A stretch of 64,000 nt of DNA from Micromonospora sp. C95. Its GTDB lineage: Bacteria; Actinomycetota; Actinomycetes; Mycobacteriales; Micromonosporaceae. The stretch spans positions 62,001-126,000 of the forward strand of contig NZ_JAGPXT010000016.1 of assembly GCF_018070465.1 (NCBI RefSeq), in the 5' to 3' direction. A program made the translations under genes and the position numbers. The first letter of the stretch is position 1, and each line of letters starts with the position of its first letter. The notes under the pieces are model-generated. The model had not been told where the DNA came from. It worked only from the letters and a program-made list of their open reading frames with translations, and ran no database searches. This document shows, piece after piece, positions 16,210-25,235 of this stretch.

Positions 16210-16668
16210 GTGGGCGCTGCGCAGCCGTGGAGCAGACCGGCCCGGCGACGCCATCCGATGCGGGTCGGCCTCGTCGTCGCCGCAGCCGGGACGGCACTGT
16301 GCTGTGTCGGGGTCGCCGGGCTGGGCGCCTGGAACCTGCAACTGGTCACCCAGGCCGCCGCCCCGGTGCGCCAGACCGCCGAGGGGTTCCTGCGCGAGGT
16401 CACCGCGGGAGACACCGGCAGCGCGTACGAGCGGCTCTGCGACGACGCCCGCACCCGGTGGAGCGAACTCGGCTTCACCAGCTGGGTACGCACCCCGCCG
16501 GTGGTGCGCAACTACGAGATCGTGGACGTGTCCGTGGCCACCCGGGGCGGCCGACCCCACGGCAAGGTCACCGTGCTGCTGACCCGCGACAGCGGCAGCA
16601 CCGAACAACGGGACCTGTCGGTGGTACGGGAGGACGGCGGCTGGCGCGTCTGCGGCGACCCGTACTGA
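16210..16668 (+). CDS. Membrane-anchored hypothetical protein
   Basis: 152 residues. A basic N-terminus (RPARRRHPMR) precedes one hydrophobic segment (VGLVVAAAGTALCCVGVAGL), so the chain is probably anchored with the C-terminal domain outside. That domain (FLREVTAGDTGSAYERLCDDARTRW ... VREDGGWRVCGDPY) looks like the NTF2-like/DUF4878 type small domains of actinobacterial surface proteins. GTG 16210 fits the -10 box at 16196; ATG 16258 is the alternative. Convergent with the ABC operon. Confidence 0.7.
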   Translation: MGAAQPWSRPARRRHPMRVGLVVAAAGTALCCVGVAGLGAWNLQLVTQAAAPVRQTAEGFLREVTAGDTGSAYERLCDDARTRWSELGFTSWVRTPPVVRNYEIVDVSVATRGGRPHGKVTVLLTRDSGSTEQRDLSVVREDGGWRVCGDPY

Positions 16669-16696
16669 CACCGCCCCAGGTCACGCGGTCACGCGG

Positions 16697-17398
16697 TCAC
16701 GCCGGAACCGGCTCGGCCGCCTCGACCAGCCGGCCGTCGCGCAGCACCAGCACCCGGTCGGCCAACTCCACGAGCGTCGGGTCGTGCGTGGCGACCAGGG
16801 CCGTCATGCCCCGGGCCCGCACCACCGCCCGCAGCAGGTCCATCACCGCCCGGCCAGTCTCCGAGTCCAACTGGCCGGTCGGCTCGTCGGCGATCAACAG
16901 CGCCGGGTCGTTGGCCAACGACCGGGCGATCGCCACCCGCTGCTGCTGCCCACCGGACATCTCGTACGGCCGCTGCGCGGCGTGCCCACCCAACCCGACC
17001 AGTTCCAGCAGCACCGACACCCGCTGTTCACGGTCCGCCGCCGGCACCTTCGCCAACCGCATCGGCACCCCCACGTTCTCCGCCGCCGACAGGATCGGCA
17101 CCAGTCCGAAAGACTGGAACACGAACCCGATGGTGTCCCGACGCAGCCGCAGCAGCTCCTTCTCGCTGGCCGCCGTCACCTCCTGCCCGGCCACCCACAC
17201 CCGCCCCGAGGTGGGCCGGTCCAGGCCACCGATCAGGTTCAGCAGGGTCGTCTTGCCCGCCCCGGAACGGCCCCGCACCGCGACCAGCTCACCGCGACCG
17301 GCACGAAACGACACCTCCCGCAGCGCATGGACGACCCGGTCACCACCGCCGTAGTCGCGGCTGAGCCCCTCGACCCGGATCAACTCCTGCTCGCTCAC
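16697..17398 (-). CDS. ABC transporter ATP-binding protein (MacB/LolD type)
   Basis: 233 residues. Walker A GRSGAGKTTLLN, Q-loop VFQSFGLVP, signature MSGGQQQRVAIA, Walker B ALLIADEPTGQLD and switch His in VATHD are all present, so it should hydrolyse ATP. LolD/MacB-class ATPases work with FtsX-type permeases, and two such genes lie upstream in the same unit. GTG 17398 overlaps the stop of the preceding ATPase gene by 4 bp. It is the last gene of the operon. Confidence 0.95.
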   Translation of the reverse strand: MSEQELIRVEGLSRDYGGGDRVVHALREVSFRAGRGELVAVRGRSGAGKTTLLNLIGGLDRPTSGRVWVAGQEVTAASEKELLRLRRDTIGFVFQSFGLVPILSAAENVGVPMRLAKVPAADREQRVSVLLELVGLGGHAAQRPYEMSGGQQQRVAIARSLANDPALLIADEPTGQLDSETGRAVMDLLRAVVRARGMTALVATHDPTLVELADRVLVLRDGRLVEAAEPVPA

Positions 17399-18363
17399 CG
17401 CGCACTCCTCTCGTCACCGGAACGCACCTGCACGTGGTCCGGCTCCAGGGTCAACCGCACCCGGTCCCGCAACGCCAACGCGTCGACGAAACCCGCCGGC
17501 AACTGCATCCGCCCGGCCCGGTCCAGCACCGCGTACTCCTCGGTCACCAACTCCTCGACACCGTCGGCGCCGACCCGCGCGGTGCGGTGCACCTCCGAGG
17601 CGGTGCGGCCGTCGCGGATCGACACGGTCCGCCGCACCTGCGAGGCGACCTGCGGGTCATGGGTCACCACCACCACGGTCACCCCCAACTCGGCGTTGAT
17701 GGTGCGCAGCGCGGCGAAGACCTCCCCGGCCGTCGCCTCGTCCAGCTCACCGGTCGGCTCGTCGGCGAAGAGCACCTCCGGATCGTTGGCCACCGCCACC
17801 GCGACGGCACAGCGCTGCTGCTCGCCGCCGCTCAGCTGCCCCGGCCGACGGTCCGCGCAGTAGCCGACGCCGACCATCTCCAGCAGCTCCGCCGCCCGCC
17901 GCCGAGCGGCCCGCCCACCCCGGCGCGCCAGCCGCATCGGCAACTCCACGTTCTCCCGGGCGGTCAGGTACGGCAGCAGGTTGCGTGCGGTCTGCTGCCA
18001 CACGAACCCGACGGTGTGCCGCCGGTACCGCAGCCGCTTGGCGGCCGACATGGTCAGCAGGTCGAACCCGGCCACCCGGGCGATGCCAGCGGTCGGCGTG
18101 TCCAACCCGGACAGGATGTTCAGCACTGTCGACTTGCCGGAACCGGACGCGCCCACGATCGCGATCAACTCACCACGGTCCACGACCAGATCGAGGCCCT
18201 GCAACGCGACGACCTCCACCCCCTCGCTGGTGAAGATGCGTACCAGCCCGTCGCAGACGATGTGCCCGCGCAGCCGGTCGGCGCCACCGGCCCGCGCGGC
18301 GGCCCGCTCCGCCGCCCGTCGTTGCAGCGTCGCCAGGTCCGGACCATCAGACACCATCGTCAC
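17395..18363 (-). CDS. ABC ATPase with C-terminal AbrB-like extension
   Basis: 322 residues, about 90 longer than its neighbour. The ATPase core (about residues 33-255) has Walker A GASGSGKST, signature QLSGGEQQRCAVA, Walker B EVLFADEPTGELD and switch VVTHDP. The tail, EEYAVLDRAGRMQLPAGF then ALALRDRVRLTLEPDHVQV, has the pattern of an AbrB/MazE swapped-hairpin (GRhxLP, then a hydrophobic strand). In AbrB proteins this fold binds DNA as a dimer; here it may dimerise the ATPase or bind DNA. The start overlaps the upstream permease stop (GTGA). Confidence 0.92.
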   Translation of the reverse strand: MTMVSDGPDLATLQRRAAERAAARAGGADRLRGHIVCDGLVRIFTSEGVEVVALQGLDLVVDRGELIAIVGASGSGKSTVLNILSGLDTPTAGIARVAGFDLLTMSAAKRLRYRRHTVGFVWQQTARNLLPYLTARENVELPMRLARRGGRAARRRAAELLEMVGVGYCADRRPGQLSGGEQQRCAVAVAVANDPEVLFADEPTGELDEATAGEVFAALRTINAELGVTVVVVTHDPQVASQVRRTVSIRDGRTASEVHRTARVGADGVEELVTEEYAVLDRAGRMQLPAGFVDALALRDRVRLTLEPDHVQVRSGDERSAR

Positions 18364-21041
18364 GGGTTCTCCTCTCCCAGACGCAGCACCTCACCGAGGC
18401 GCATCCGCCGGTTCATCAGGTTCTCCACCACAAGCCCGGTCACCAGGCCCAGGACCACCAGCCCCAACACGGAGGCCAGCACCAACGGATCCAGGTGAGC
18501 GCGGACCGGCACACCGGGCACGAACGCCGACAGCCCGAGCGTCGACCCCAGGATCCTGGGCAGGGCCGCACCCACCGCCGCCCCGGTCAACGCCGCGACC
18601 AGGACCAGCGGCACCAGCTCGTACACCAGCAGCCGCCGGCCACGGCCGGCGGACAGACCCAGGGTGCGCAACCGGGACAGCATCCGGCCCCGCCCGGCGG
18701 CGTCGGCGACCACCGCGAACCCGACGGCCAGCACCGCCAGCGCGGTGCCGCCGGCCGCGCCGGCGGTGAACGCCAGGGTCAGCACGTCGTTGGCGCCGGT
18801 GCGGTCCAGATCCTCCCGGTACGCCCGCCAGGTCTGCAACGACGCCGGCACCTGCGTCCGCGTCACCTGCACACCGAGCACCGCCGACTGCCGTCGCCGC
18901 TGCGCGTCGTCGGCCACCCCCAACAGCCGCGCCTCGTCGATGTCGTCACCGGCCACCAGATAGCGGTTCGGGATGATCGGTGTGTACTCGTACTCGGGCA
19001 GCGCCTGCCACGGCAGCACCACGAACCGTTCGGTGCCCAACCCGACGCCCGGGAAGGCGTCGGTCACCTCGGCCACCCGGAACTCGTACAACCTGCCCTG
19101 CACGTCGACGGCAGCCCGGTCACCGACCTGCGTGGCCACCTCCGACGACACCACCGCCGGTACCGGCCCGTCACCCCGGGCGGCAGCCCGCAGGGCGGCC
19201 GGCACGTCCACCTCGACACCGCTGCGCGCCACCACCTCCGCGAAGGCCGGACCGTCCACCACCAGCACCCGGGCCGTGCCGATCTGCCGCGACGGCGACC
19301 CGGCCTCCGGCACCAGCCGCCGATTCGAGTCCACCCACACCCGGGCCACCGCCGTCACCCCGGACACCCCGGACAACGCGTCCTGCGCGTCGGGGGAGAA
19401 GGTGTACCCGGTCAGCCAGGCATCCGCCGGCACCGTCAACGTGGCCGCCCGGTCCCGGGCCGCCCCGACGGTGGTGGTGACCACCCCGCCGAACACCCCG
19501 GTGCTGACCGCGACGATCAGCAACGCCAGCGGACCCAACGCCACCGGCGCACCCCGACCGGCCCGGGCGACACCGAGGAACAGCACCGCGCCCCGGGCCC
19601 GCGCGGCCAACCGACCGGCCGCCCGCAGCGGCCACGGCACCAGCCGCACCGCCACCAGCGCCGCGGCCACCGCGACCAGCACCGGCACCGAACTGAGGTA
19701 CGCGTCGACACCGGCACCCGGGTCGAGACCACGGCGACGCAGCAGCAGCACCCCGAGCACGGCCAGCACCAGCACACCCGCCTCCACGGTCAACCGCCGC
19801 GTCGACGGACGCCGCCACGCCACGTCGGCACGCCCGGTGACCACCCCGACCCGCCGCTGCGAGTGCATCGCCAACACCGGCACCACCGCGGTGGTGAGCA
19901 CCGCCAACGCCAGCACCGACCAGGGAAACACCCCGTCTCGCCCCGGCACCCGGCTGCCGACGAACCAACCGACAAGCACCGCCAACGGCTGCACCGGCGC
20001 GGACTCCGCCAGCGCCCGCAGCCCCACCGCGGTCAGGGCGGCGCCCCGGGCCCGCAACAACGCGAACTCGTCACGTCGCCGCGACACCGTCAACCGCGCC
20101 GCCAGCACGATCAGCCCGAGCAGGCTGGCGACCAACCCCGCCTGCACCACCGCCAGCAGGGCCTGCACGGCGCGCAACTGCCCCGCGAACCGCGACAGGG
20201 CACCGTCCAGCGACGTCTGCACCGTCGCACCCGAACTCCACGACATGCGACGGGCCTCCGCCACCGCCGCCGTCACCGACTCCAGCGTCGCCGCGGTCAA
20301 CCGCCGCTCGTCGAGGCGATACCGCCAACCGCTGACCGCGGGGACCCCAATGCCGGCGGCGACGATGTCCACGCCGACCCAGTCGGTCACCCCCGCCACG
20401 ACGTACGGCTCGCCGTCCAGCACCGGGACCACCGGCTCCAGCGCGTAGCCCAGGTCGTCCCAGACCGGGTCACCGACGTCGCGCGGCTCGAACACCCCGA
20501 CGACGCGCGCATCCGCCTGACCGTCGCGTCCGGCGAACCGCAACCGCTGACCGGCGCGCAGGGACAGTGTCTCGGCCACCGCCCCCGACACCACCACCTC
20601 CACCGGGCCGCCCGGGCGGGTGCGGGGCCAGCGTCCGGCGGTCAGCTCGGCCGCCTCCGCGACGCCGGTCTGGGCCCGCAGGCCGAACATCTTGCGGGCA
20701 CCGCCGTCCATCGGCGGCTCGTCGCCGACGGCGAACAGCTGCTCCTCGTCCAGCGACGCCGCGTACCACCGACGCTGCACCAGCTCCGGCAGCGGCTGCG
20801 GCAACTCGGCGGCGTAGCGATCCAGGTCAGCCTGCCCGGCCGCGACCGGCGCGGGCCGCTGACCGGCCAGCGACACGTCCCGCACCAGGTGCGGCAGCCG
20901 GGCCACATCCGCGCGTAATCCCCGGTCGGCGTACTCCCCGGTCAGCCGCGGAGCGGCGGTCAGCAGCAGCGCCGCCACCAACCCCAGCACCGCCAGCAGG
21001 CCCACCTGACCGCCGTACGCCCTGATCCGCCTCGCGCTCAC
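18360..21041 (-). CDS. FtsX-like ABC permease (893 aa)
   Basis: Large MacB/FtsX-type permease. It has an N-terminal membrane segment (GLLAVLGLVAALLLTAAP), a long extracytoplasmic domain, a set of membrane helices with LIVLAARLTVSRRRDEFALL as the FtsX cytoplasmic loop, a second extracytoplasmic domain, and terminal helices (SRLRTLGLSAGRGRRLL, then hydrophobic stretches). Such proteins move lipids, lipoproteins or peptides, or signal mechanically, rather than act as simple channels. It overlaps the downstream ATPase gene by 4 bp and follows another FtsX-type gene by 52 bp. Substrate unknown. Confidence 0.9.
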   Translation of the reverse strand: MSARRIRAYGGQVGLLAVLGLVAALLLTAAPRLTGEYADRGLRADVARLPHLVRDVSLAGQRPAPVAAGQADLDRYAAELPQPLPELVQRRWYAASLDEEQLFAVGDEPPMDGGARKMFGLRAQTGVAEAAELTAGRWPRTRPGGPVEVVVSGAVAETLSLRAGQRLRFAGRDGQADARVVGVFEPRDVGDPVWDDLGYALEPVVPVLDGEPYVVAGVTDWVGVDIVAAGIGVPAVSGWRYRLDERRLTAATLESVTAAVAEARRMSWSSGATVQTSLDGALSRFAGQLRAVQALLAVVQAGLVASLLGLIVLAARLTVSRRRDEFALLRARGAALTAVGLRALAESAPVQPLAVLVGWFVGSRVPGRDGVFPWSVLALAVLTTAVVPVLAMHSQRRVGVVTGRADVAWRRPSTRRLTVEAGVLVLAVLGVLLLRRRGLDPGAGVDAYLSSVPVLVAVAAALVAVRLVPWPLRAAGRLAARARGAVLFLGVARAGRGAPVALGPLALLIVAVSTGVFGGVVTTTVGAARDRAATLTVPADAWLTGYTFSPDAQDALSGVSGVTAVARVWVDSNRRLVPEAGSPSRQIGTARVLVVDGPAFAEVVARSGVEVDVPAALRAAARGDGPVPAVVSSEVATQVGDRAAVDVQGRLYEFRVAEVTDAFPGVGLGTERFVVLPWQALPEYEYTPIIPNRYLVAGDDIDEARLLGVADDAQRRRQSAVLGVQVTRTQVPASLQTWRAYREDLDRTGANDVLTLAFTAGAAGGTALAVLAVGFAVVADAAGRGRMLSRLRTLGLSAGRGRRLLVYELVPLVLVAALTGAAVGAALPRILGSTLGLSAFVPGVPVRAHLDPLVLASVLGLVVLGLVTGLVVENLMNRRMRLGEVLRLGEENP

Positions 21042-21093
21042 TGGGCTGGCCTTTCGTTCGCGACTGCGGGGCTCGCAAGCTCACTCCTCGCGC

Positions 21094-24000
21094 TCACTGG
21101 TCCTCCCCGGCACGTAGGTGCGCGGCGGTGAGCCGGCGCCGCACGCTCACCGACACCGCGGCGCTGAACGCCAGGGCCAGGGCCAGCAGTCCGACGCCGG
21201 TACCCAGCACCGGCGCCCAGTCGACGCTCAGCAGCGGCGGCGGATCGGGGCGGTCCGCCGACGGGGTCAGGATGACAAGCGGGGCCATCGTCGCCGCCAC
21301 CCCGATCCCCACCGCCAACCCCACCAGCACCCCCATGCCGGCGAGGAGGGCCTGTTCGGCCAGCAGCGACCGGGCCACCAGGCGGTGACCCGCGCCGAGG
21401 GTGTGCAGCACCGCCAGTTCCCTGGCCCGCCGCCGCGCCGTGGCGCTGACGTCCACGGCCACCCCCACCGCGGCCAGCAGCACCGCGGCCAGGGCGGCGA
21501 CGAAGAGGGCACCACGGGCACCGACGCCGAACGGGTCGCGGGCCAACTGGTCGGCGACGTCGCGGCGGTCCAGCACGGTCAGGTCGTCGAGCGCGGCGGC
21601 TGCCCCGGCCACCTGTGCCGCCGCGCCGGGCCGGGCGGCCACCCACCACTCCTGCGGCGAGCGGACGATGCCGTGTTCGTGGAACAGCCGGGTACGCAGC
21701 GACGGCAGGTCGACAAGCAACGCGGCGTCCTCGACGTCACCGGGCAGGGCCGCGACCCGGTCGACCACGACGACGTCGACCTCGGCGCCGCCCAGGAAGA
21801 GCCGGGTCTGCGCCCCGACGTCGACGTGCAGCATGTCCAACGCCACCGCGGTGGCGACCACCGGCACCCGGTTCGTGCCGCCCGGGTGGGTGACGGCCAG
21901 CTGCACCGGGGTGTCCGGGGCGTTCCAGGTCACCGGAACATCACGTGCGTAGCGGCCGGACAGGGCGGCACCCGAGCCGGTGGCCGTGATCGCGGTTCCC
22001 GCGCGGTCGACCAGCTGCCACGGTCCGCCCGCGTCCAGGTCGATCGGGGTGCCGGTGCTGGTGTCCGGGCTGGCCCGCAGGTTCGACAACCGCCAGTCGA
22101 GGCTCAGCCGCGGGCCGCCGAGGGTCTCGGCGGTGAAGCCGGCCAGCCGCCACGGCCCGTCGGTGGCCGGCAGCTCGACGGAGAACCGCAGCGGTTCACC
22201 AGCCCAGCCGGTCGAGCCCAGGGCCACCCGGCGGTGTTCGCCCCGGGCGTCGCTGAGCACGACCTCGTGGCGGATGGGCACGCCGCTGTCGACGACGCCC
22301 CGGGTGCGCAGCTGACCGGTCAGTCGCCGGGTGCCCGCCGGCAACGCCGTCGCCGGTGCCCGTACCCGGCCATCCGCGAGGCCGTCGAGCAGCCGGTCGG
22401 TGGATCCGCCGGCCAGGTCGGCACGTAGCCGCAGCACCCCGTCCGCGCCGTCGGCGTCCACCGCCACCATGGTCGCCGGCTCGGCACCGGCACCGAGCCG
22501 CACCGGCTCCCGCCAGACCGGCAGGACCGCCCGGGTGCCCGGCAGGTCGGCGAGCTGGTCGGCGCGGTCGTCGGGGGCGGCACCGGTGGTCTCGGTCAGT
22601 CGCAGGTCGGCACCGACCCGGTGGGCGGCCTGGTCGTCGAGGGACCGTTGCGCTGTCCCGGCGAGGGACCAGGCAAGGGTGCCGACCGCCACGGCGAGGG
22701 CGAGCAGCAGCACCGGCCCGGCGTGCGGGCGCCGACCGGCCTGCCAGGTGCCGAGCATCACGGCGGTCCACGGCCGGCGGTCCACCCACCGTTCCGTCAG
22801 CCGCACCAGCGGCGGCAGCAGCCGCAGCGCGAGCACCGCCCCGGCCAGTACCCCGAGCGTCGGCGCTGCCGCCAGCAGCGGATCGACGCCCAGCTCACCG
22901 CCACGGGAGCGGGACAGCGGGGACGAGTATCGGCTCAGCTGGTACCAGCTGAGCAGGGCCAGGCCGACGAGCAGGACGTCCAATCCGGCCCGCTGCACCA
23001 TGCCCCGCCGGCTCGGGCGGGACCGGCTGGCCAGGTCGGCGACGTAACTGTCGCCGCGACGCAGACTCGGCCCGATCATCGCCGCCGCGCAACCGGCGGC
23101 CGCGATCCCGGCCACCAGCCACACCGTCGGGTCGGCCCAGTCCGGCCGTAGCGACACCGCGGCGAGGCCGGGCAGCCGGTCGGCCAGCCCCAGCAGCTCC
23201 ACGACGAGCGGTGGGGCGAGGACCACGGCCGGCAGGACCACCAGGGTGGCCTCCCGGGCGGTCAACCCGGCCACCTGCCAGCGGGCGGCGCCCCGGGCCC
23301 GCAACAGCGCGGTCTCACCCCGGCGGTGCTCGGTGAGCAGGATCGCCACGAGCAGCAGCGCGTACCCGCCGAGCACCACCACCAGCAGCATCGGCGTGAC
23401 CAGGGCGGACCTGCCGACGAGGGTGGCCTGGCGCAGTCGTTGCACCAGGTCCACCAGGTCACCGCTGACCACCGCGGAGTCGCCGAGGCCGGCCTCGGTC
23501 GAGCTGCTCGTGGTGATGCGGGCGGCGGCGTCGGCGAGCCGGTCCAGGGCGGTCGGACCGATCCCGGCCAGGTCGGGCTCGACCAGCCAGCCGGCGGAGG
23601 CGTTGGCCAGGAAGTGGGTGGCGAAGTCGTCCCGGGACACCGTCAGCGGGCCGTAGGTGGCCGCCTGCGGCAGCGAACCGGTGCTCGTCTCCGGCGCCAG
23701 CCGCCAGTACGCGGCGTCCGGGTCCACGGGCGTGAACACACCGGTCACGACCACCTCGGTGACCCGCCCGGTGAGCCCGTCGGTGATCGGGATGCGGTCG
23801 CCGACACCCACCCGCAACGTCGTCGCCGCCACCTCGGCGATCGCGGTCTGCACCGGACTCGCCCCGGGCTGCGGCCACGCCCCGGAGGTCAACCGGGCGT
23901 GCGCGGGCAGATCGTCGAGGAACATCACCGACGCATAGGTGGCACCGCTACGGTCGGCGACGGCGTCACCGGTGTCGCCGCGCAACTGCCGACCAGCCGC

Positions 24001-24351
24001 GTACCCGGCGGCGCTGATCCTTGCCGGCAGACCGGCCAGGTCGGCGGCGACCTGCTCCCGCAACGCGCCGTCACGGTCGCGCAGCGCCGCCTCGGTACGT
24101 CCGGCGGACGCGCGTACCAGGACCGACCGTTCCTCGGCGGTCGCCGAGGCCAGCACGTTGCGGGTGCCGGAGTCGACGACGTCCCGGTTGTACGCGGCCA
24201 GACCGGTGAGCGCGACGGTGGCCACCAGCGCCGCTCCGGCGGCGGCCAGCAGCAGGCCCCTGGTGGCCCGGGCACGCCGCAACGCGAACCTCATTCGTCC
24301 TGTACCCCCGCCGGTTCGCGGGCCGGTGCGGCCCCTGGTTGCTCCCGTCAT
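21094..24351 (-). CDS. FtsX-like ABC permease (1085 aa)
   Basis: First gene of the ABC unit. The N-terminal anchor (GLLLAAAGAALVATVAL) is followed by a long outer domain. FtsX-type helices then occur in two sets: one around LLVVVLGGYALLLVAILLTEHRRGETALL and one near the C-terminus (ALFVAALAAVLLAAVGVAVDV with RRRARELAVLHTLGAG). The outer parts are rich in Asp, Thr and Gly with no recognised binding domain. ATG 24351 is used; an internal ATG before RFALRRARATRG, 19 codons in, also gives a complete anchor. With the 893-aa permease it probably forms the membrane core, energised by one or both ATPases. Confidence 0.88.
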   Translation of the reverse strand: MTGATRGRTGPRTGGGTGRMRFALRRARATRGLLLAAAGAALVATVALTGLAAYNRDVVDSGTRNVLASATAEERSVLVRASAGRTEAALRDRDGALREQVAADLAGLPARISAAGYAAGRQLRGDTGDAVADRSGATYASVMFLDDLPAHARLTSGAWPQPGASPVQTAIAEVAATTLRVGVGDRIPITDGLTGRVTEVVVTGVFTPVDPDAAYWRLAPETSTGSLPQAATYGPLTVSRDDFATHFLANASAGWLVEPDLAGIGPTALDRLADAAARITTSSSTEAGLGDSAVVSGDLVDLVQRLRQATLVGRSALVTPMLLVVVLGGYALLLVAILLTEHRRGETALLRARGAARWQVAGLTAREATLVVLPAVVLAPPLVVELLGLADRLPGLAAVSLRPDWADPTVWLVAGIAAAGCAAAMIGPSLRRGDSYVADLASRSRPSRRGMVQRAGLDVLLVGLALLSWYQLSRYSSPLSRSRGGELGVDPLLAAAPTLGVLAGAVLALRLLPPLVRLTERWVDRRPWTAVMLGTWQAGRRPHAGPVLLLALAVAVGTLAWSLAGTAQRSLDDQAAHRVGADLRLTETTGAAPDDRADQLADLPGTRAVLPVWREPVRLGAGAEPATMVAVDADGADGVLRLRADLAGGSTDRLLDGLADGRVRAPATALPAGTRRLTGQLRTRGVVDSGVPIRHEVVLSDARGEHRRVALGSTGWAGEPLRFSVELPATDGPWRLAGFTAETLGGPRLSLDWRLSNLRASPDTSTGTPIDLDAGGPWQLVDRAGTAITATGSGAALSGRYARDVPVTWNAPDTPVQLAVTHPGGTNRVPVVATAVALDMLHVDVGAQTRLFLGGAEVDVVVVDRVAALPGDVEDAALLVDLPSLRTRLFHEHGIVRSPQEWWVAARPGAAAQVAGAAAALDDLTVLDRRDVADQLARDPFGVGARGALFVAALAAVLLAAVGVAVDVSATARRRARELAVLHTLGAGHRLVARSLLAEQALLAGMGVLVGLAVGIGVAATMAPLVILTPSADRPDPPPLLSVDWAPVLGTGVGLLALALAFSAAVSVSVRRRLTAAHLRAGEDQ

Positions 24352-24422
24352 GCACCAGAAGGGGTCGGGGCCGGGGAAAGGTTCGCAGCGGTGATCGTTT
24401 CGTTATGCGGGGGGCGCGGGGC

Positions 24423-25154
24423 TCAGGTGCTGGGCGCGGTGCTGCGGGGGCCCAGGTCACCGGCGCGGTGGTGCCGCCGGCAGAGCACCTGGTACCGCAC
24501 GTCGGCGGTCTCGACGGTGTCGCCGATGACGACCTGTGCGCCCTCGCGGGCCACCCGTCCGTCGGCCACGCGGGCGTTGAGCAGCCCCTCACGGCCGCAC
24601 CAGCAGAGCACCTCGACCTGGATCCGGGCCACCGAGTCGGCCAGTTCGAACAGTCGCTGCGCCGCCGGGAACAGGCTGGAGCGGAAGTCGGTGGCCAGGC
24701 CGAAGGCGTACACGTCGACGTCGTAGCTGTCGACCAGGTCGGCCATCTGCTCCACGTGCTCGACAGCGTAGAAGCTGGCCTCGTCACAGATCAGGTAGTC
24801 CACCCGCACCCCGTCGGCCCAGGCGTCCCGGACCAGGGTGCGCAGGTCCAGCTCGTCGGTCACCTCGACGGCCTCGTGGGCCAACCCGATGCGGGTGGTC
24901 ACCTGCGGGCCGAGTGACCGGTCGATGCGGGTGGTGACCAGCCCCCGGCGTCCCTGCCGGGCATGGTTGTAGTTCATCTGCAACGCCATCGTGGACTTGC
25001 CGCAGTCCATCGGCCCCCAGAAGAACCGCAGCGCGGCGGCGTGCGCCGGTCGTCCGTCCACGCCCCGGGCGGCGACGCACCCGGCCGGGTTGTCGCCCGC
25101 ACCGGGCAGGGTCGGGCGGGCCAGGCAGGTCGGTACGGCGTCGTCGGTCGTCAC
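24423..25154 (-). CDS. tdk: Thymidine kinase
   Basis: Phosphorylates thymidine in pyrimidine salvage. The P-loop reads FFWGPMDCGKSTMALQ, the Walker B/lid region DYLICDEASFY, the thymidine-binding segment VYAFGLATDFRS, and the structural zinc site CWCG ... CRRHH, all as in type II thymidine kinases. Its 243 residues include about 40 at the N-terminus without family similarity, so translation could begin later, for example at GTG 25061. A TAGGCT box 8 nt before GTG 25154, however, supports a leaderless start there. Confidence 0.92.
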   Translation of the reverse strand: MTTDDAVPTCLARPTLPGAGDNPAGCVAARGVDGRPAHAAALRFFWGPMDCGKSTMALQMNYNHARQGRRGLVTTRIDRSLGPQVTTRIGLAHEAVEVTDELDLRTLVRDAWADGVRVDYLICDEASFYAVEHVEQMADLVDSYDVDVYAFGLATDFRSSLFPAAQRLFELADSVARIQVEVLCWCGREGLLNARVADGRVAREGAQVVIGDTVETADVRYQVLCRRHHRAGDLGPRSTAPST

Positions 25155-25162
25155 GGACCGGC

Positions 25163-25168
25163 AGCCTA
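25163..25168 (-). promoter_or_regulatory. -10 box of a predicted leaderless promoter (tdk)
   Basis: Minus-strand TAGGCT ends 8 nt before GTG 25154. No ribosome-binding site is visible in between. Confidence 0.45.
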
Positions 25169-25235
25169 GTGCGCAGTGACCCCGGCCCGCGCGGATGCCC
25201 CGACCGGGGTGTCGATCATCGCATCGCCGCCGGGG

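Noticed and set aside
18495..20918. Open frame of about 800 codons antisense to the 893-aa permease gene
   Set aside because: Low-complexity Arg/Gln/His translation; the opposite strand encodes a clear FtsX-type protein.
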